Of a stretch of DNA of 38,999 nt, positions 17,053 to 25,982 are shown one piece after another. Origin of the DNA: Gluconobacter japonicus. Its GTDB lineage: Bacteria; Pseudomonadota; Alphaproteobacteria; Acetobacterales; Acetobacteraceae. Position numbers and translations under genes: made by a program. Where the stretch lies: NCBI RefSeq assembly GCF_002723975.1, contig NZ_BEWO01000021.1, positions 1 through 38,999 of the forward strand. Reading direction: 5' to 3'. The notes beneath the pieces are model-generated. The model had not been told where the DNA came from and searched no databases. It worked only from the letters and a program-made list of their open reading frames with translations. Position 1 is the stretch's first letter; each line of letters opens with the position of its first letter.

Positions 17053-19019
17053 TGACAGAACTCCAGCCAGATACTGGCCATGGACACAACAATCCCGACC
17101 AGCAGAGAAAAGAATTCCCCTGCGTTTCTCGCCTGCTTTTCGTGAACGGCCTTACGGTTGGGCTCATCTTCAAGAATTTGCTCAAGATGGGCGATTTCGA
17201 CCTCAGCCTGCCGTGCCATTTTGCGATCTTTTTGCAGCCCGGCAGGATCGTTGACGTTATCAAGAAATCTCGTAAGGTTTCCCGCCTCAGCCAACTGGGA
17301 CAGTTTGGCCCTTCGCTTTGCACGGGCCGTTCTACTCCGCCATTGTTTAAGCTCTGTTTCGAGCAGTGGAAGCGCACGTCTGGCAATAGAGCTCAGCGCC
17401 TCCTTGTCAAAACGGCGCTGCGCTGCGGCCAGAAGAGTCAGGTCTGCCAGCCATGATGGCAATCCAGCTTTCTGGGACTGAGCCAGAGGGACAATCCCCT
17501 GTCTGGCACAATGGCTCTCCAGAAATGTCCGCATCTGATCGTCCATAAAACCGGAGCGACCGATATCTTCGGCAGAAACTTCTTCTTCTGAAAGATGACC
17601 GTTAAGCCATTGGAGCAGACCCGCTGAAAGAGAAATACGCTCTTTCAAACACCGCGAAGAAAGACACGGCTGATAAACGTTCATATCATAGGGCAGACGC
17701 CGGAGTTGCTCCATGCCTTTCGCACCCGTTCGGCGAGCTGCAACAGCAAGACCTCCAATCTGCGTAGCCTGTAATGCCGGCAGCGTCGGCGCGTCAAAAA
17801 CCTCCGGACTGGTCATCAGAAAGCTGGCAATTCCACGGATATTCCGCTGCTCATCAGGCGGAAACGCTCCTGCCTCCGCATGAGCCAGCATCTGGGGAAT
17901 AGCTTCAGGCCAAAACCAGCGCCCCGCCCAGAACATCGGTGCAGCAGGATCCAGAATGGCGATAGCACGCGTGACGACCATCGTTGTCGGATCAACAGCT
18001 TTGTTTGCTCCTGACGGAAGAAAGGCCACCCCCGCCTGCTCAATCAGGCTGGACATGACAGAGAGTTCAAGCTCGCGGTGGAGCCACTGGCTGATGATTT
18101 TCCGCTGAAGCAGAGACAGAAACTCGTTTTGGTATTTCCCACCATACCACGCCAGAGCACGCGGCGTTCTGACTTCCACCCCGCCAATCATCAAAGGCGT
18201 ACGCGCAGGAATCTCGGCTCGGAGAGAGAAGAGTTTACTAGGCGCAATCGTGATCAGATCGCCGGGGCCAGGCCTGTTTTCCGGTGCGTCGGACAGCATT
18301 GCTTCCAGCAGAGACACCAGACCTGCAGGCACGTTATGACCCTGCATATAAGCCGTTGCAGATCCGAGTTCAAAGCGACGCCTGAGGATTTCTGCATCTG
18401 ATAACCCTTTGAGCGGCAGTTCACCGATACAGAGCGACAGAACCAGAACCCCTAGGGAAAACACATCACAGGCGATGGTTCCCACACCGCGCGCCGTCGG
18501 GTGGCAGGCCGCGGAGCATAAGGGCTCAAACAGGACAGGTTGAAGCGTGGCACCAGCGGCCACACCAAGAGGACCAAGAACAACCTTGTGCAGTCCCTGC
18601 CCGACAAACAGATTTTCCGGACGAATACCACGACAGGTCAATCCCGCCGTATCCAGCTTTTCGAGAGCATCCGCCATAGGGCGGATAACACCGTCGATGA
18701 TCTGACTTTCCGACCACAGACCCAATCCCTCGGCAAGAGAGGGTCCTGGCGGGTGAGCACACAGCACCCAAAGGGCACCGTTATGATATTCATGAGCATG
18801 GAGGCCAATAACGCTCTCATGCCGGAAGAACATCAGCTCTGAAAATCTGGGGGACGGCATGGACGGTGCCAGCGCCAGCCAGGTTGAACCTGTGGCCGTA
18901 ATGTCCTGTGCAACCCAGGTGGGACAGCCCCCGATCATGGATTGCTTCTGCGTCGTATTGACCAGATAGCGGTCTGCGATCAGCAGTTCCGGGCTGTCGT
19001 CTCCCTGAATGTAATCCAT
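17049..19019 (-). CDS. Tail-anchored protein pseudokinase
   Basis: A 656-residue protein whose first roughly 260 residues resemble a Ser/Thr protein kinase but lack the catalytic residues. The catalytic loop reads CRGIRPENL (129-137) where active kinases have HRDLKPEN. The DFG position reads LGPLG (149-153), and no clear VAIK lysine is seen. The structural Asp of subdomain IX (CDVFSLG, 184-190) and the late Arg (ENRP) are kept. The middle region, about 270-540, is not recognised. A basic, coiled-coil-like stretch (about 560-630) leads to a single hydrophobic segment at about 636-653 at the very C-terminus, which predicts tail anchoring with the kinase-like domain in the cytosol. The ATG at 19019 follows GGAACGGAC. 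It lies downstream of purA and overlaps the small membrane protein gene. Confidence 0.85.
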   Translation of the reverse strand: MDYIQGDDSPELLIADRYLVNTTQKQSMIGGCPTWVAQDITATGSTWLALAPSMPSPRFSELMFFRHESVIGLHAHEYHNGALWVLCAHPPGPSLAEGLGLWSESQIIDGVIRPMADALEKLDTAGLTCRGIRPENLFVGQGLHKVVLGPLGVAAGATLQPVLFEPLCSAACHPTARGVGTIACDVFSLGVLVLSLCIGELPLKGLSDAEILRRRFELGSATAYMQGHNVPAGLVSLLEAMLSDAPENRPGPGDLITIAPSKLFSLRAEIPARTPLMIGGVEVRTPRALAWYGGKYQNEFLSLLQRKIISQWLHRELELSVMSSLIEQAGVAFLPSGANKAVDPTTMVVTRAIAILDPAAPMFWAGRWFWPEAIPQMLAHAEAGAFPPDEQRNIRGIASFLMTSPEVFDAPTLPALQATQIGGLAVAARRTGAKGMEQLRRLPYDMNVYQPCLSSRCLKERISLSAGLLQWLNGHLSEEEVSAEDIGRSGFMDDQMRTFLESHCARQGIVPLAQSQKAGLPSWLADLTLLAAAQRRFDKEALSSIARRALPLLETELKQWRSRTARAKRRAKLSQLAEAGNLTRFLDNVNDPAGLQKDRKMARQAEVEIAHLEQILEDEPNRKAVHEKQARNAGEFFSLLVGIVVSMASIWLEFCQ

Positions 19020-19031
19020 GTCCGTTCCGTC

Positions 19032-19064
19032 AAAATCCTGTCTGACACTCTATGCCGGACAGGA
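19032..19064 (-). terminator. Possible weak terminator between purA and the pseudokinase gene
   Basis: On the minus strand TCCTGTC and GACAGGA form a 7-bp stem around a 15-nt loop, followed by TTTTGA. It sits between the purA stop and the pseudokinase start. The large loop and short T-run suggest partial termination at most. Confidence 0.4.
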
Positions 19065-19104
19065 ATTGAGGCTTCGTTAACGGATTGGAGATTCTCGAAA
19101 GAGA

Positions 19105-20394
19105 TCAGTCTTCGAACGGATCGCGCATCAGGATTGTATCGTCACGTTCCGGGCTTGTGGATAGCAGCGTCACCGGTGCTTCGATCAATTCCTCGATCCG
19201 GCGCACATACTTGATAGCCTGGGCCGGAAGCTCTGCCCAAGAACGCGCACCAGCAGTGGTTTCCTGCCAGCCCGGCATCGTCTCATAGATCGGCTTCACG
19301 CGGGCCTGTGCACCGGGTGCAGATGGGAAGGTATCGATCTTCTTACCGTCCAGTTCATAGCCAACGCAGATCGAAATTTCTTCCAGACCGTCGAGCACGT
19401 CCAGCTTCGTGAGCGCAATGCCCGTCACGCCGCCAACGCGGGCGGCACGACGCAGCATGACAGCATCGAACCAGCCACACCGACGCGGACGACCAGTGAC
19501 CGTGCCGAATTCATGACCACGCTCACCGATCGTGCGACCAACATCATCGAACAGTTCGCTCGGGAACGGACCTTCGCCCACGCGGGTTGTGTATGCCTTG
19601 GCAATACCCAGAACGAACCCGATGGAAGACGGGCTGACACCACTGCCCGAGGCTGCAACAGCCGCAACCGTGTTGGAGCTGGTCACGAACGGATAGGTGC
19701 CGTGATCGACGTCCAGCATGACGGCCTGTGCGCCTTCAAACAGGATACGACGACCAGCACGACGGGCTTCGTCCAGACGATCCCAGACCGGGCAGGCAAA
19801 GGACATCAGACGCGGCGTGATTTCCGTCAGGAAGTCCTTGAGTTCTTCCTTCGTGAAGGTCTCAGCACCCAGACCCGCCAGCAGCGTGTTGTGGTGCAGC
19901 AGAACTTCGTCCAGCTTCCAGTCCAGCGTCTCCGGCTCAGCCAGATCACAGACGCGAATGGCGCGACGGGCAACCTTGTCTTCATAAGCCGGGCCAATGC
20001 CGCGACCCGTGGTGCCAATCTTCCGATCACCACGAGCAGCTTCACGCGCGCGATCCAGCGCACCATGTACCGGCAGGATCAGCGGAGTATTCTCGGCAAT
20101 CCACAGCGTTTCCGGCGTGACCTTCAGGCCCTGTGCCGTCACGCGGTCAATCTCGGACATCAGGGCCTTCGGGTCGATAACGACGCCGTTGCCGATAACG
20201 CCGATCTGACCGCGCACGAGACCCGATGGCAACAGCGACAGCTTGTAGACCTGATCGCCGACAACCAGCGTATGACCAGCGTTGTGACCACCCTGGAAAC
20301 GGACAACGATATCAGCGCGACTGGCAAGCCAGTCTACAATCTTGCCTTTACCCTCGTCCCCCCACTGGGTTCCGATCACGGTGACGTTGGACAT
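19105..20394 (-). CDS. purA: Adenylosuccinate synthetase
   Basis: Makes adenylosuccinate from IMP, aspartate and GTP, the first committed step to AMP. The 429-residue protein is full length and shows [11 protein letters not shown] at residues 8-18 (catalytic Asp13), GGHNAGHT with His41, [13 protein letters not shown] (IMP binding), [11 protein letters not shown], and [10 protein letters not shown]. The ATG at 20394 follows GAGGAA by 9 nt. It is the third gene of serC-hisZ-purA, 55 bases after the hisZ stop. The order links AMP synthesis with histidine synthesis, whose pathway releases AICAR back into purine formation. The pseudokinase gene follows on the same strand behind a weak hairpin. Confidence 0.98.
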   Translation of the reverse strand: MSNVTVIGTQWGDEGKGKIVDWLASRADIVVRFQGGHNAGHTLVVGDQVYKLSLLPSGLVRGQIGVIGNGVVIDPKALMSEIDRVTAQGLKVTPETLWIAENTPLILPVHGALDRAREAARGDRKIGTTGRGIGPAYEDKVARRAIRVCDLAEPETLDWKLDEVLLHHNTLLAGLGAETFTKEELKDFLTEITPRLMSFACPVWDRLDEARRAGRRILFEGAQAVMLDVDHGTYPFVTSSNTVAAVAASGSGVSPSSIGFVLGIAKAYTTRVGEGPFPSELFDDVGRTIGERGHEFGTVTGRPRRCGWFDAVMLRRAARVGGVTGIALTKLDVLDGLEEISICVGYELDGKKIDTFPSAPGAQARVKPIYETMPGWQETTAGARSWAELPAQAIKYVRRIEELIEAPVTLLSTSPERDDTILMRDPFED

Positions 20395-20449
20395 GAGCTG
20401 GCTTCCTCGACTTGGGATACAGGAATGAAAAATTCAGGAAAACTGGAGG

Positions 20450-21589
20450 TCAGAGCGCGTGAACCACGCCATCCCGCCAGAAATGGGTGCAGCGCAGATG
20501 GCGCGCTTCGGCGGCAGGATCTGCATCGGCTTCAAGAGCGGATACGGTCGCGAAACCCTGCGCATGCAGAGCCGCCATGTCTTCGGCGCCCAAACGAACG
20601 GGGACATAGCAGCGCGGACGGGCTGGAGGCACCGGTGCGGCACGCAGAAGAGCCTGCGGACGGAGCGTCAGGCCACAGGCGGGCTCCTGCCCGGCAACGT
20701 AGCGACCACCCCGGCCGAGTTCCTCACGAGAGGTCGTGGAGAACACCGTGATGCAGAGGCCAGTATGATACTGCCAGCCACGGAAATCGACAGGATCAAC
20801 CGTCAGACGGAGGGACGGAGCACGCTCGCGGATGGCGGCGACGGACGCTACCAGACGGTCGAAATGCGGACGCACGATCTCGGGGAAATCCAGGGACGCC
20901 AGCATATCCAGCGCACGATCAGCAGGACCAGCGGCCTGAAGCATCACGGCCAGCATCTCTGCAATCGGACCGCCCAGTTCAGCAACGGAAGCAGCGTCCT
21001 TGCGATTCAATGCCTGAATCAGCTCATCCTGATCGGCTGCTGGAATGGCACTCTCGATAAGACCAAGGGCCAGAGCCGGCATGGACAGATCAAAGGACAC
21101 ACCCTTGATGCCAAGTTCTTCGAGAGCCGTCGCACCAAGCGCTACTACCTCGGCATCTGCCTGAGCGGAATCCGGGCCAATCAGTTCGATCCCGGCCTGC
21201 GACACCTGACGATCAGCCTCGCGGCCCGGCGTCCCGATAACGATGCAGCTTCCGGAATAGGACAGACGCAGCGGGCGTGGCGCATCCTGTAAACGCACGC
21301 TCGCAATACGCGCAATCTGCGTCGTCATGTCCGGACGCAGCGCCATCATGCGATGGGAACTCGGGTCCATCAGGCGGAAGGTCTGCGTGGACAGTGCTGA
21401 GCCGGAACCATTCAGAAGAGACGTTTCGAATTCCAGCATGGGCGGGCGGACACGCTCGTACCCATGGCGGGAGAACGCTTCCATGACGCAGGCAATGCCG
21501 CGGGCTTCCGCTTCGGCTTCACCCGGCAGAAGATCAGAAAAGCCGGACGGTAAAAGGGCAGCGCTCGGGGTCTCGGAATACAGACTCAT
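20450..21589 (-). CDS. hisZ: ATP phosphoribosyltransferase regulatory subunit HisZ
   Basis: HisZ is a catalytically inactive paralogue of histidyl-tRNA synthetase that forms the active, histidine-regulated complex with short-form HisG at the first step of histidine synthesis. The 379-residue protein starts with the class II synthetase-like [14 protein letters not shown]. It contains [38 protein letters not shown] (motif 2 region) and GRGGRYV, but it lacks the anticodon-binding domain of HisS. Its presence implies a short HisG elsewhere in the genome. The ATG at 21589 overlaps the serC stop (ATGA) and follows GAGGAG, so I preferred it over an upstream in-frame start at 21613. Confidence 0.92.
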   Translation of the reverse strand: MSLYSETPSAALLPSGFSDLLPGEAEAEARGIACVMEAFSRHGYERVRPPMLEFETSLLNGSGSALSTQTFRLMDPSSHRMMALRPDMTTQIARIASVRLQDAPRPLRLSYSGSCIVIGTPGREADRQVSQAGIELIGPDSAQADAEVVALGATALEELGIKGVSFDLSMPALALGLIESAIPAADQDELIQALNRKDAASVAELGGPIAEMLAVMLQAAGPADRALDMLASLDFPEIVRPHFDRLVASVAAIRERAPSLRLTVDPVDFRGWQYHTGLCITVFSTTSREELGRGGRYVAGQEPACGLTLRPQALLRAAPVPPARPRCYVPVRLGAEDMAALHAQGFATVSALEADADPAAEARHLRCTHFWRDGVVHAL

Positions 21590-22746
21590 GCAGAAAACTC
21601 CTCGCGCGTACACTCATAAGCCCAGTCCAGCCATGGCAGGAGAGCCTGAATGTCTTCCGCATTCACTGTCGCCCCTCCCCAGATCCGCAGCCCGGCCGGG
21701 GCATCTCGATAGGACGCGAGGTCATAGCCTGCCCCTTCCTGCGCGACCAGCCCGGTCAGGCGCTTCACGGCTTTGCCCTGTGCTTCTGGAGAAAGCGCTT
21801 CGAACCATGGCGCAGAAATTTTCAGACAGATGGATGTGCAGGACCGTGTCTCAGGCAGTTCAGCAAGGAAGGATACCCAGTCGGTTTTCTCAACCCACTC
21901 GTCCACAACCGCCAGACTGGCCTGCGAACGAGCCTTCAGGGCCTCAAGCCCACCGACGTTTTCTGCCCAGCGCAATCCGTCCAGAGCATCCTCGACACAG
22001 AGCATGGAGGGCGTGTTGATGGTATCGCCTTCAAAAACGGCTTCCATCAGCCCCTTCTTGTTCGCCAGACGGAAAATTTTTGGCAGTGGACGCGGAGACG
22101 CCTCAGCCAGACGGGCAGCAGCGCGCGGACTGATGGCGAGCATGCCATGAGCCGCCTCGCCGCCCAGCGCCTTCTGCCAGGACCACGTCACGACATCGAG
22201 ACGATCCCACGGCAGATCCATCGCGAAAGCCGCAGACGTGGCATCGCAGATCACAAGACCTTCATGCTCTGCCGGAATAGCATCTGCATTCGGGATACGG
22301 ACACCGGATGTCGTGCCATTCCATGTCAGGACGACATCGCGGGACCAGTCCACAGCCGAAAGATCCGGAAGCTGCCCATAAGGCGCTTCGTGAACACGGA
22401 GGTCTTCGATTTTCAGAACGTCCCGCAGATCCTGCGCCCATGTTCCGGAAAAACTCTCGAAAGACAGAACGTCCATGCCACGTTCGCCACCAGCCAGCGC
22501 CCACAGAACCATTTCCACAGCGCCGGTATCAGATGCCGGGACAACTGCGACTCGCCAGTCAGCCGGGATGCCGAGCACATTCTTGGAGCGTGTAATGACC
22601 TCTTTAAGACGCGCACGGCCTTCAGGGGCGCGATGCGAACGGCCCAGAAGCGCCTGATCAAGTGCTGAAAGGGACCATCCGGGGCGTTTTGCGCAGGGAC
22701 CGGAGGAAAAGAACGGGCGGGAGGGTTTGACACTCGGCTTGGACAT
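21586..22746 (-). CDS. serC: Phosphoserine aminotransferase
   Basis: PLP-dependent transaminase of the serine pathway that interconverts 3-phosphohydroxypyruvate and O-phosphoserine, and it may also serve pyridoxine synthesis. The 386-residue protein starts [17 protein letters not shown], has [11 protein letters not shown], and places the PLP lysine in [10 protein letters not shown] (Lys192) after [10 protein letters not shown]. This is the alphaproteobacterial/archaeal type of SerC rather than the E. coli type. The ATG at 22746 is preceded by a weak GGAACGAG. It lies 54 bases downstream of the tRNA-Leu gene on the same strand, and its stop overlaps the hisZ start by 4 nt. Confidence 0.93.
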   Translation of the reverse strand: MSKPSVKPSRPFFSSGPCAKRPGWSLSALDQALLGRSHRAPEGRARLKEVITRSKNVLGIPADWRVAVVPASDTGAVEMVLWALAGGERGMDVLSFESFSGTWAQDLRDVLKIEDLRVHEAPYGQLPDLSAVDWSRDVVLTWNGTTSGVRIPNADAIPAEHEGLVICDATSAAFAMDLPWDRLDVVTWSWQKALGGEAAHGMLAISPRAAARLAEASPRPLPKIFRLANKKGLMEAVFEGDTINTPSMLCVEDALDGLRWAENVGGLEALKARSQASLAVVDEWVEKTDWVSFLAELPETRSCTSICLKISAPWFEALSPEAQGKAVKRLTGLVAQEGAGYDLASYRDAPAGLRIWGGATVNAEDIQALLPWLDWAYECTREEFSA

Positions 22747-22800
22747 GCTCGTTCCGGGCTAAACGGTCCTCGGGTGCAGCCAGACTGGTGCGCCCGGTTT

Positions 22801-22884
22801 TGGTGCGAGAGGGGGGATTCGAACCCCCATGCCTTTCGGCGGTCGATTTTGAGCCGACTGCGTCTACCGTTCCGCCACTCTCGC
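22801..22884 (-). tRNA. tRNA-Leu (anticodon CAA)
   Basis: The minus strand folds as a class II tRNA. The acceptor arms are GCGAGAG and CTCTCGC, followed by A and an encoded CCA. The D arm contains GCGGAACGGTAGACGC. The anticodon loop is CTCAAAA, with CAA at 22851-22849, and reads UUG codons. A variable arm CGCCGAAAGGC follows, and the T arm is GGGGGTTCGAATCCCCC. The long variable arm and the CAA anticodon identify leucine. It lies between argC and serC on the same strand. Confidence 0.96.
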
Positions 22885-22942
22885 GCGAACGATCCGGACC
22901 CTAGTGCATTCCTGACAAAAGGGCCAGACCGTAAAGAAAAAA

Positions 22943-23848
22943 TCAGAGACCCAGCATCAAAAGAAGGTTCTGGATGGCGGCACCTGAGGCGCCCTTGCCC
23001 AGATTATCAAGCCGCGCCGTCAACAAAACCTTCTCACCAGAGGGGCTGCTGTGGACCCGAAGCTCCATATTGTCCGTGTTTGCGAGCGTGTCGGCAAGCA
23101 GTTTGGGCTCGGATGGCAGGACACGCACATGCTCACAGCCGCGGTAAGCTTTTTCCAGCGTGGCTTCCAGATCACGCGGCGTCGGATGCCCCGGCAGATC
23201 GGCAAGATGCAGCGGGATGGACACGATCATGCCCTGTGGAAAATGACCGACGGACGGGACAAAGACCGGCTGACGGGTCAGACCTGAGTAATGCTGGATT
23301 TCCGGCAGGTGCTTGTGTTCCAGCGTAAGGCCGTACAGGAAAAACGCCGGGCCACCATCGCGTTCATGGGCTTCAATCGCAGAGCGCCCTGCCCCGCTGT
23401 AACCCGAAACCGCGTTAATGGAGATGGAATGATCCGCCGGGATCAGCCCTGCCCGAACGAGTGGCCGCAGAAGCGCGATCGCCCCGGTTGGATAACATCC
23501 CGGATTCGCAACATGTGTCGCCCCACGGATGAGCGCGCCCTGTTCCTCGTCCAACTCTGGCAGACCATAAACCCACCCATCAGCAATCCGATGAGCCGTA
23601 CTGGCATCCAGAATACGGACATTCAGCCCCTCTGCCAGCGCGACCGTTTCGCGCGCGGCATCATCGGGAAGGCAGAGAATGGCAACATCCGCCTGGGACA
23701 GCATCTCGCGGCGCGCATCCGCATCTTTTCGGAGGCTCGGCTCAATTGACAGCAGTTCGATCCCATAAGTCTCGGGAAGCGCCTCAATGCGCTGACGAAT
23801 TCCCAGCCCCGTGGTTCCAGCTTCGCCGTCAATAAAAATCCTGGCCAT
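22943..23848 (-). CDS. argC: N-acetyl-gamma-glutamyl-phosphate reductase (type 2)
   Basis: NADPH-dependent reductase at the third step of arginine synthesis, cytosolic. The roughly 301-residue length and the opening MARIFIDGEAGTTGL mark the short type 2 ArgC of Alphaproteobacteria. The catalytic cysteine is in VANPGCYPTG (about Cys118) and the active-site His in VPSVGHFPQG. The block GYSGAGRSAIEAHE is also characteristic. I used the ATG at 23848; another ATG two codons earlier (23854) has a GGA slightly closer and could be the real start. It diverges from mazG. A T-rich stretch follows the stop before the tRNA gene, but there is no clear hairpin. Confidence 0.93.
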   Translation of the reverse strand: MARIFIDGEAGTTGLGIRQRIEALPETYGIELLSIEPSLRKDADARREMLSQADVAILCLPDDAARETVALAEGLNVRILDASTAHRIADGWVYGLPELDEEQGALIRGATHVANPGCYPTGAIALLRPLVRAGLIPADHSISINAVSGYSGAGRSAIEAHERDGGPAFFLYGLTLEHKHLPEIQHYSGLTRQPVFVPSVGHFPQGMIVSIPLHLADLPGHPTPRDLEATLEKAYRGCEHVRVLPSEPKLLADTLANTDNMELRVHSSPSGEKVLLTARLDNLGKGASGAAIQNLLLMLGL

Positions 23849-24043
23849 GTCCATCGTATCCGGTCTGCAAAAAATGTCCGGCACAGCGAAATTCCGCCAG
23901 CCGGGCCGCCCTTCTTACTCTTTTATTCTATGGCATGTCATCCCGGCACTGGAGCAACAGACGCTCCATCCTTTCTGTGACTCCGCCACATAGGATATAC
24001 TGCTTGGCCGGATATTCCCCCGGATCACGCGTCAGGAGCCGTT

Positions 24044-24823
24044 ATGACCCAGCCCGTCCGTCAGATTGACCGCCTTCTGGACATTATGAAGCGCCTGCGG
24101 GATCCGGAAAACGGCTGCCCTTGGGACGTGGCGCAAACGCCAGAGACGATCGCGCCTTTCGCTATCGAAGAAGCCTATGAGGTGATGGACGCCATTGCCC
24201 GCGATGACAGTGACTCGCTGCCGGATGAACTGGGAGATCTGCTGCTTCAGGTCGTGTTTCAGGCGCAGATGGCGCAGGAAAAAGGACTGTTCGACTTTGA
24301 CGCCGTAGCCGGGAAAATCGCAGACAAGATGGTGCGTCGTCATCCCAATATTTTCAGCGATGTCGAGCATGACGAAGACCTCTGGGAGCGAACCAAGGAA
24401 TCCGAACGGCATGACAAAGCCGAATATGGCGCTTTGGCGGGGATTGCCCCGAATCTTCCCGCACTGGTCCGGGCTGCAAAGCTCTGTCGTCGTGCAGCAC
24501 GCGTGGGGTTTGACTGGGATGATCCGTCAGGTGTGCTGGAGAAAGTGCAGGAAGAGATCGGTGAGTTGAAAGCCGAACTGGATGGAGACCGGGACCGGAT
24601 CGAGGATGAACTTGGGGATGTCCTGTTCACGATGGCCAGTCTTGCCCGCAAGCTCGGGATAGACCCGGAAGCCGCTTTGCGTCGCAGTAACCGGAAGTTC
24701 ACGCGTCGCTTCGAAGCCATGGAAGCCAGTCTTGCGACAGAAGGCAAGACGATGGGTGAGCAGGATCTGGAAACGCTGGAAGCGCTCTGGCAGACCGTCA
24801 AGAAACAGCCGGGCATGCGCTGA
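24044..24823 (+). CDS. mazG: Nucleoside triphosphate pyrophosphohydrolase MazG
   Basis: House-cleaning enzyme that hydrolyses NTPs or non-canonical dNTPs to monophosphates and pyrophosphate. The 259-residue protein contains two tandem MazG domains. The first begins RLRDPENGCPWDVAQT and has the metal-binding EEAYEVMDAI and DELGDLLLQVVFQAQ. The second has EEIGELKAEL and EDELGDVLFTMASLARKLG. AGGAG lies 6 nt before the ATG at 24044. It diverges from argC across a 195-base region with no confident promoter. A TATACT near 23995 could be a -10, but it lacks a good -35. A strong terminator follows at 24881, separating it from queA-tgt. Confidence 0.95.
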   Translation: MTQPVRQIDRLLDIMKRLRDPENGCPWDVAQTPETIAPFAIEEAYEVMDAIARDDSDSLPDELGDLLLQVVFQAQMAQEKGLFDFDAVAGKIADKMVRRHPNIFSDVEHDEDLWERTKESERHDKAEYGALAGIAPNLPALVRAAKLCRRAARVGFDWDDPSGVLEKVQEEIGELKAELDGDRDRIEDELGDVLFTMASLARKLGIDPEAALRRSNRKFTRRFEAMEASLATEGKTMGEQDLETLEALWQTVKKQPGMR

Positions 24824-24880
24824 AAAATATCTTCCGCCACAGATTTCACGCCAAAAAACAGACGTTTTGACCAAAAAGAT

Positions 24881-24907
24881 ACGCCGGACCGACTGGTCCG
24901 GCGTTTT
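24881..24907 (+). terminator. Intrinsic terminator after mazG
   Basis: A 10-bp perfect stem (ACGCCGGACC at 24881-24890, GGTCCGGCGT at 24895-24904) with a 4-nt loop is followed by TTT. It ends the mazG transcript just before queA. Confidence 0.85.
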
Positions 24908-24938
24908 CATGTGGGCTGAACCTGCTACAGAGCATCCC

Positions 24939-25982
24939 ATGACGGATGAACTCGCCCCGTTCGATTTCGAACTCCCCCGCGACCATATTGCGACCGAACC
25001 CGCCAGACCGCGTGACAGCGCAACGCTGCTGCATGTCCGCCCCGGCCATGCCCCCGACCAGCGGATCATTCGCGATCTTCCCGGCCTGCTGCAGGAAGGC
25101 GATCTGCTGATTGCCAATAATACGGCCGTCATCCGCGCCCAGCTTTCCGCCACACGCGGCGAAGCAAAAATCGGCATCACGCTGGACCGGATTCTGGTGG
25201 ATGGAAGCTGGCATGCCCTCGCCCGCAACTCCCGCAAGCTGAAGCCGAACGATACGCTAAACTTTGGCGATGATCCGGTCACAGCCTCCGTTGTCGAAAA
25301 TGAAGGCGATGGCGCCGTCAGCATCCGCTTTTCCGTCGAAGGGGATGCATTCGACGCATTCCTCGAGCGCGTGGGAGCATTGGCCCTGCCGCCTTATATC
25401 GACCGCCCTTTTGGCCCGACCGTGCAGGATGACAGCGATTACCGGACGATCTTTTCCGAACATCGCGGGGCTGTGGCGGCTCCCACTGCGGGCCTGCATT
25501 TCACGCCAGACCTTCTGGCCGCGCTCGATGCGAAAGGTATCCAGCGCCGGACACTGACCCTGCATGTCGGCGCTGGCACGTTCCTGCCCGTCCGATCCTC
25601 CATTGCCGAACATCGTATGCATGCAGAATGGGGCGAGATCGACGCAGAGACGGCGCAGGCCATCAATGAAACACGCGCCCGTGGTGGCCGTGTTGTTGCT
25701 ATCGGCACCACGTCTCTCCGCCTGCTGGAAAGTGCGGCGCAGGAAGACGGTACGGTTCAGCCCTGGCGGGGCGAGACGTCCATTTTCATCAAGCCGGGCT
25801 ATCGCTTCAAAGCGGTGGACCTGCTCATGACCAATTTCCATTTGCCGCGCTCGACGCTCTTCATGCTGGTCTGCGCGTTCAGCGGCACCGACACCATGCG
25901 TGAGGCCTATGCCTACGCCATCGCCAACGGGCTGAGGTTCTATTCCTACGGCGATGCCTGCCTTCTGGAGCGAGCACCATGA
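24939..25982 (+). CDS. queA: S-adenosylmethionine:tRNA ribosyltransferase-isomerase QueA
   Basis: Transfers and isomerises the ribosyl group of SAM onto preQ1 at position 34 of GUN-decoding tRNAs, forming epoxyqueuosine. The 347-residue protein starts [21 protein letters not shown]. It contains [45 protein letters not shown], the [12 protein letters not shown] block, and [25 protein letters not shown], all family hallmarks. The ATG at 24939 fits the family N-terminus, though its ribosome site is weak. The frame is open from well upstream, through the mazG terminator, and that part is not coding. Its stop overlaps the tgt start by 4 nt, so the two queuosine enzymes are made together. Confidence 0.96.
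   Translation: MTDELAPFDFELPRDHIATEPARPRDSATLLHVRPGHAPDQRIIRDLPGLLQEGDLLIANNTAVIRAQLSATRGEAKIGITLDRILVDGSWHALARNSRKLKPNDTLNFGDDPVTASVVENEGDGAVSIRFSVEGDAFDAFLERVGALALPPYIDRPFGPTVQDDSDYRTIFSEHRGAVAAPTAGLHFTPDLLAALDAKGIQRRTLTLHVGAGTFLPVRSSIAEHRMHAEWGEIDAETAQAINETRARGGRVVAIGTTSLRLLESAAQEDGTVQPWRGETSIFIKPGYRFKAVDLLMTNFHLPRSTLFMLVCAFSGTDTMREAYAYAIANGLRFYSYGDACLLERAP

Noticed and set aside
19513-20751. Long plus-strand open frame opposite purA and hisZ
   Set aside because: Spans two well-identified genes on the other strand and has no domain signature.
22786-22807. Direct repeat TGGTGCG at the tRNA-Leu 3' end, 15 bases apart
   Set aside because: Only 7 bases long and no integrase or foreign DNA follows, so it is not credible as an attachment site.
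23970-24000. TATACT-like -10 before mazG
   Set aside because: No acceptable -35 at 16-18 nt, so the promoter could not be supported.
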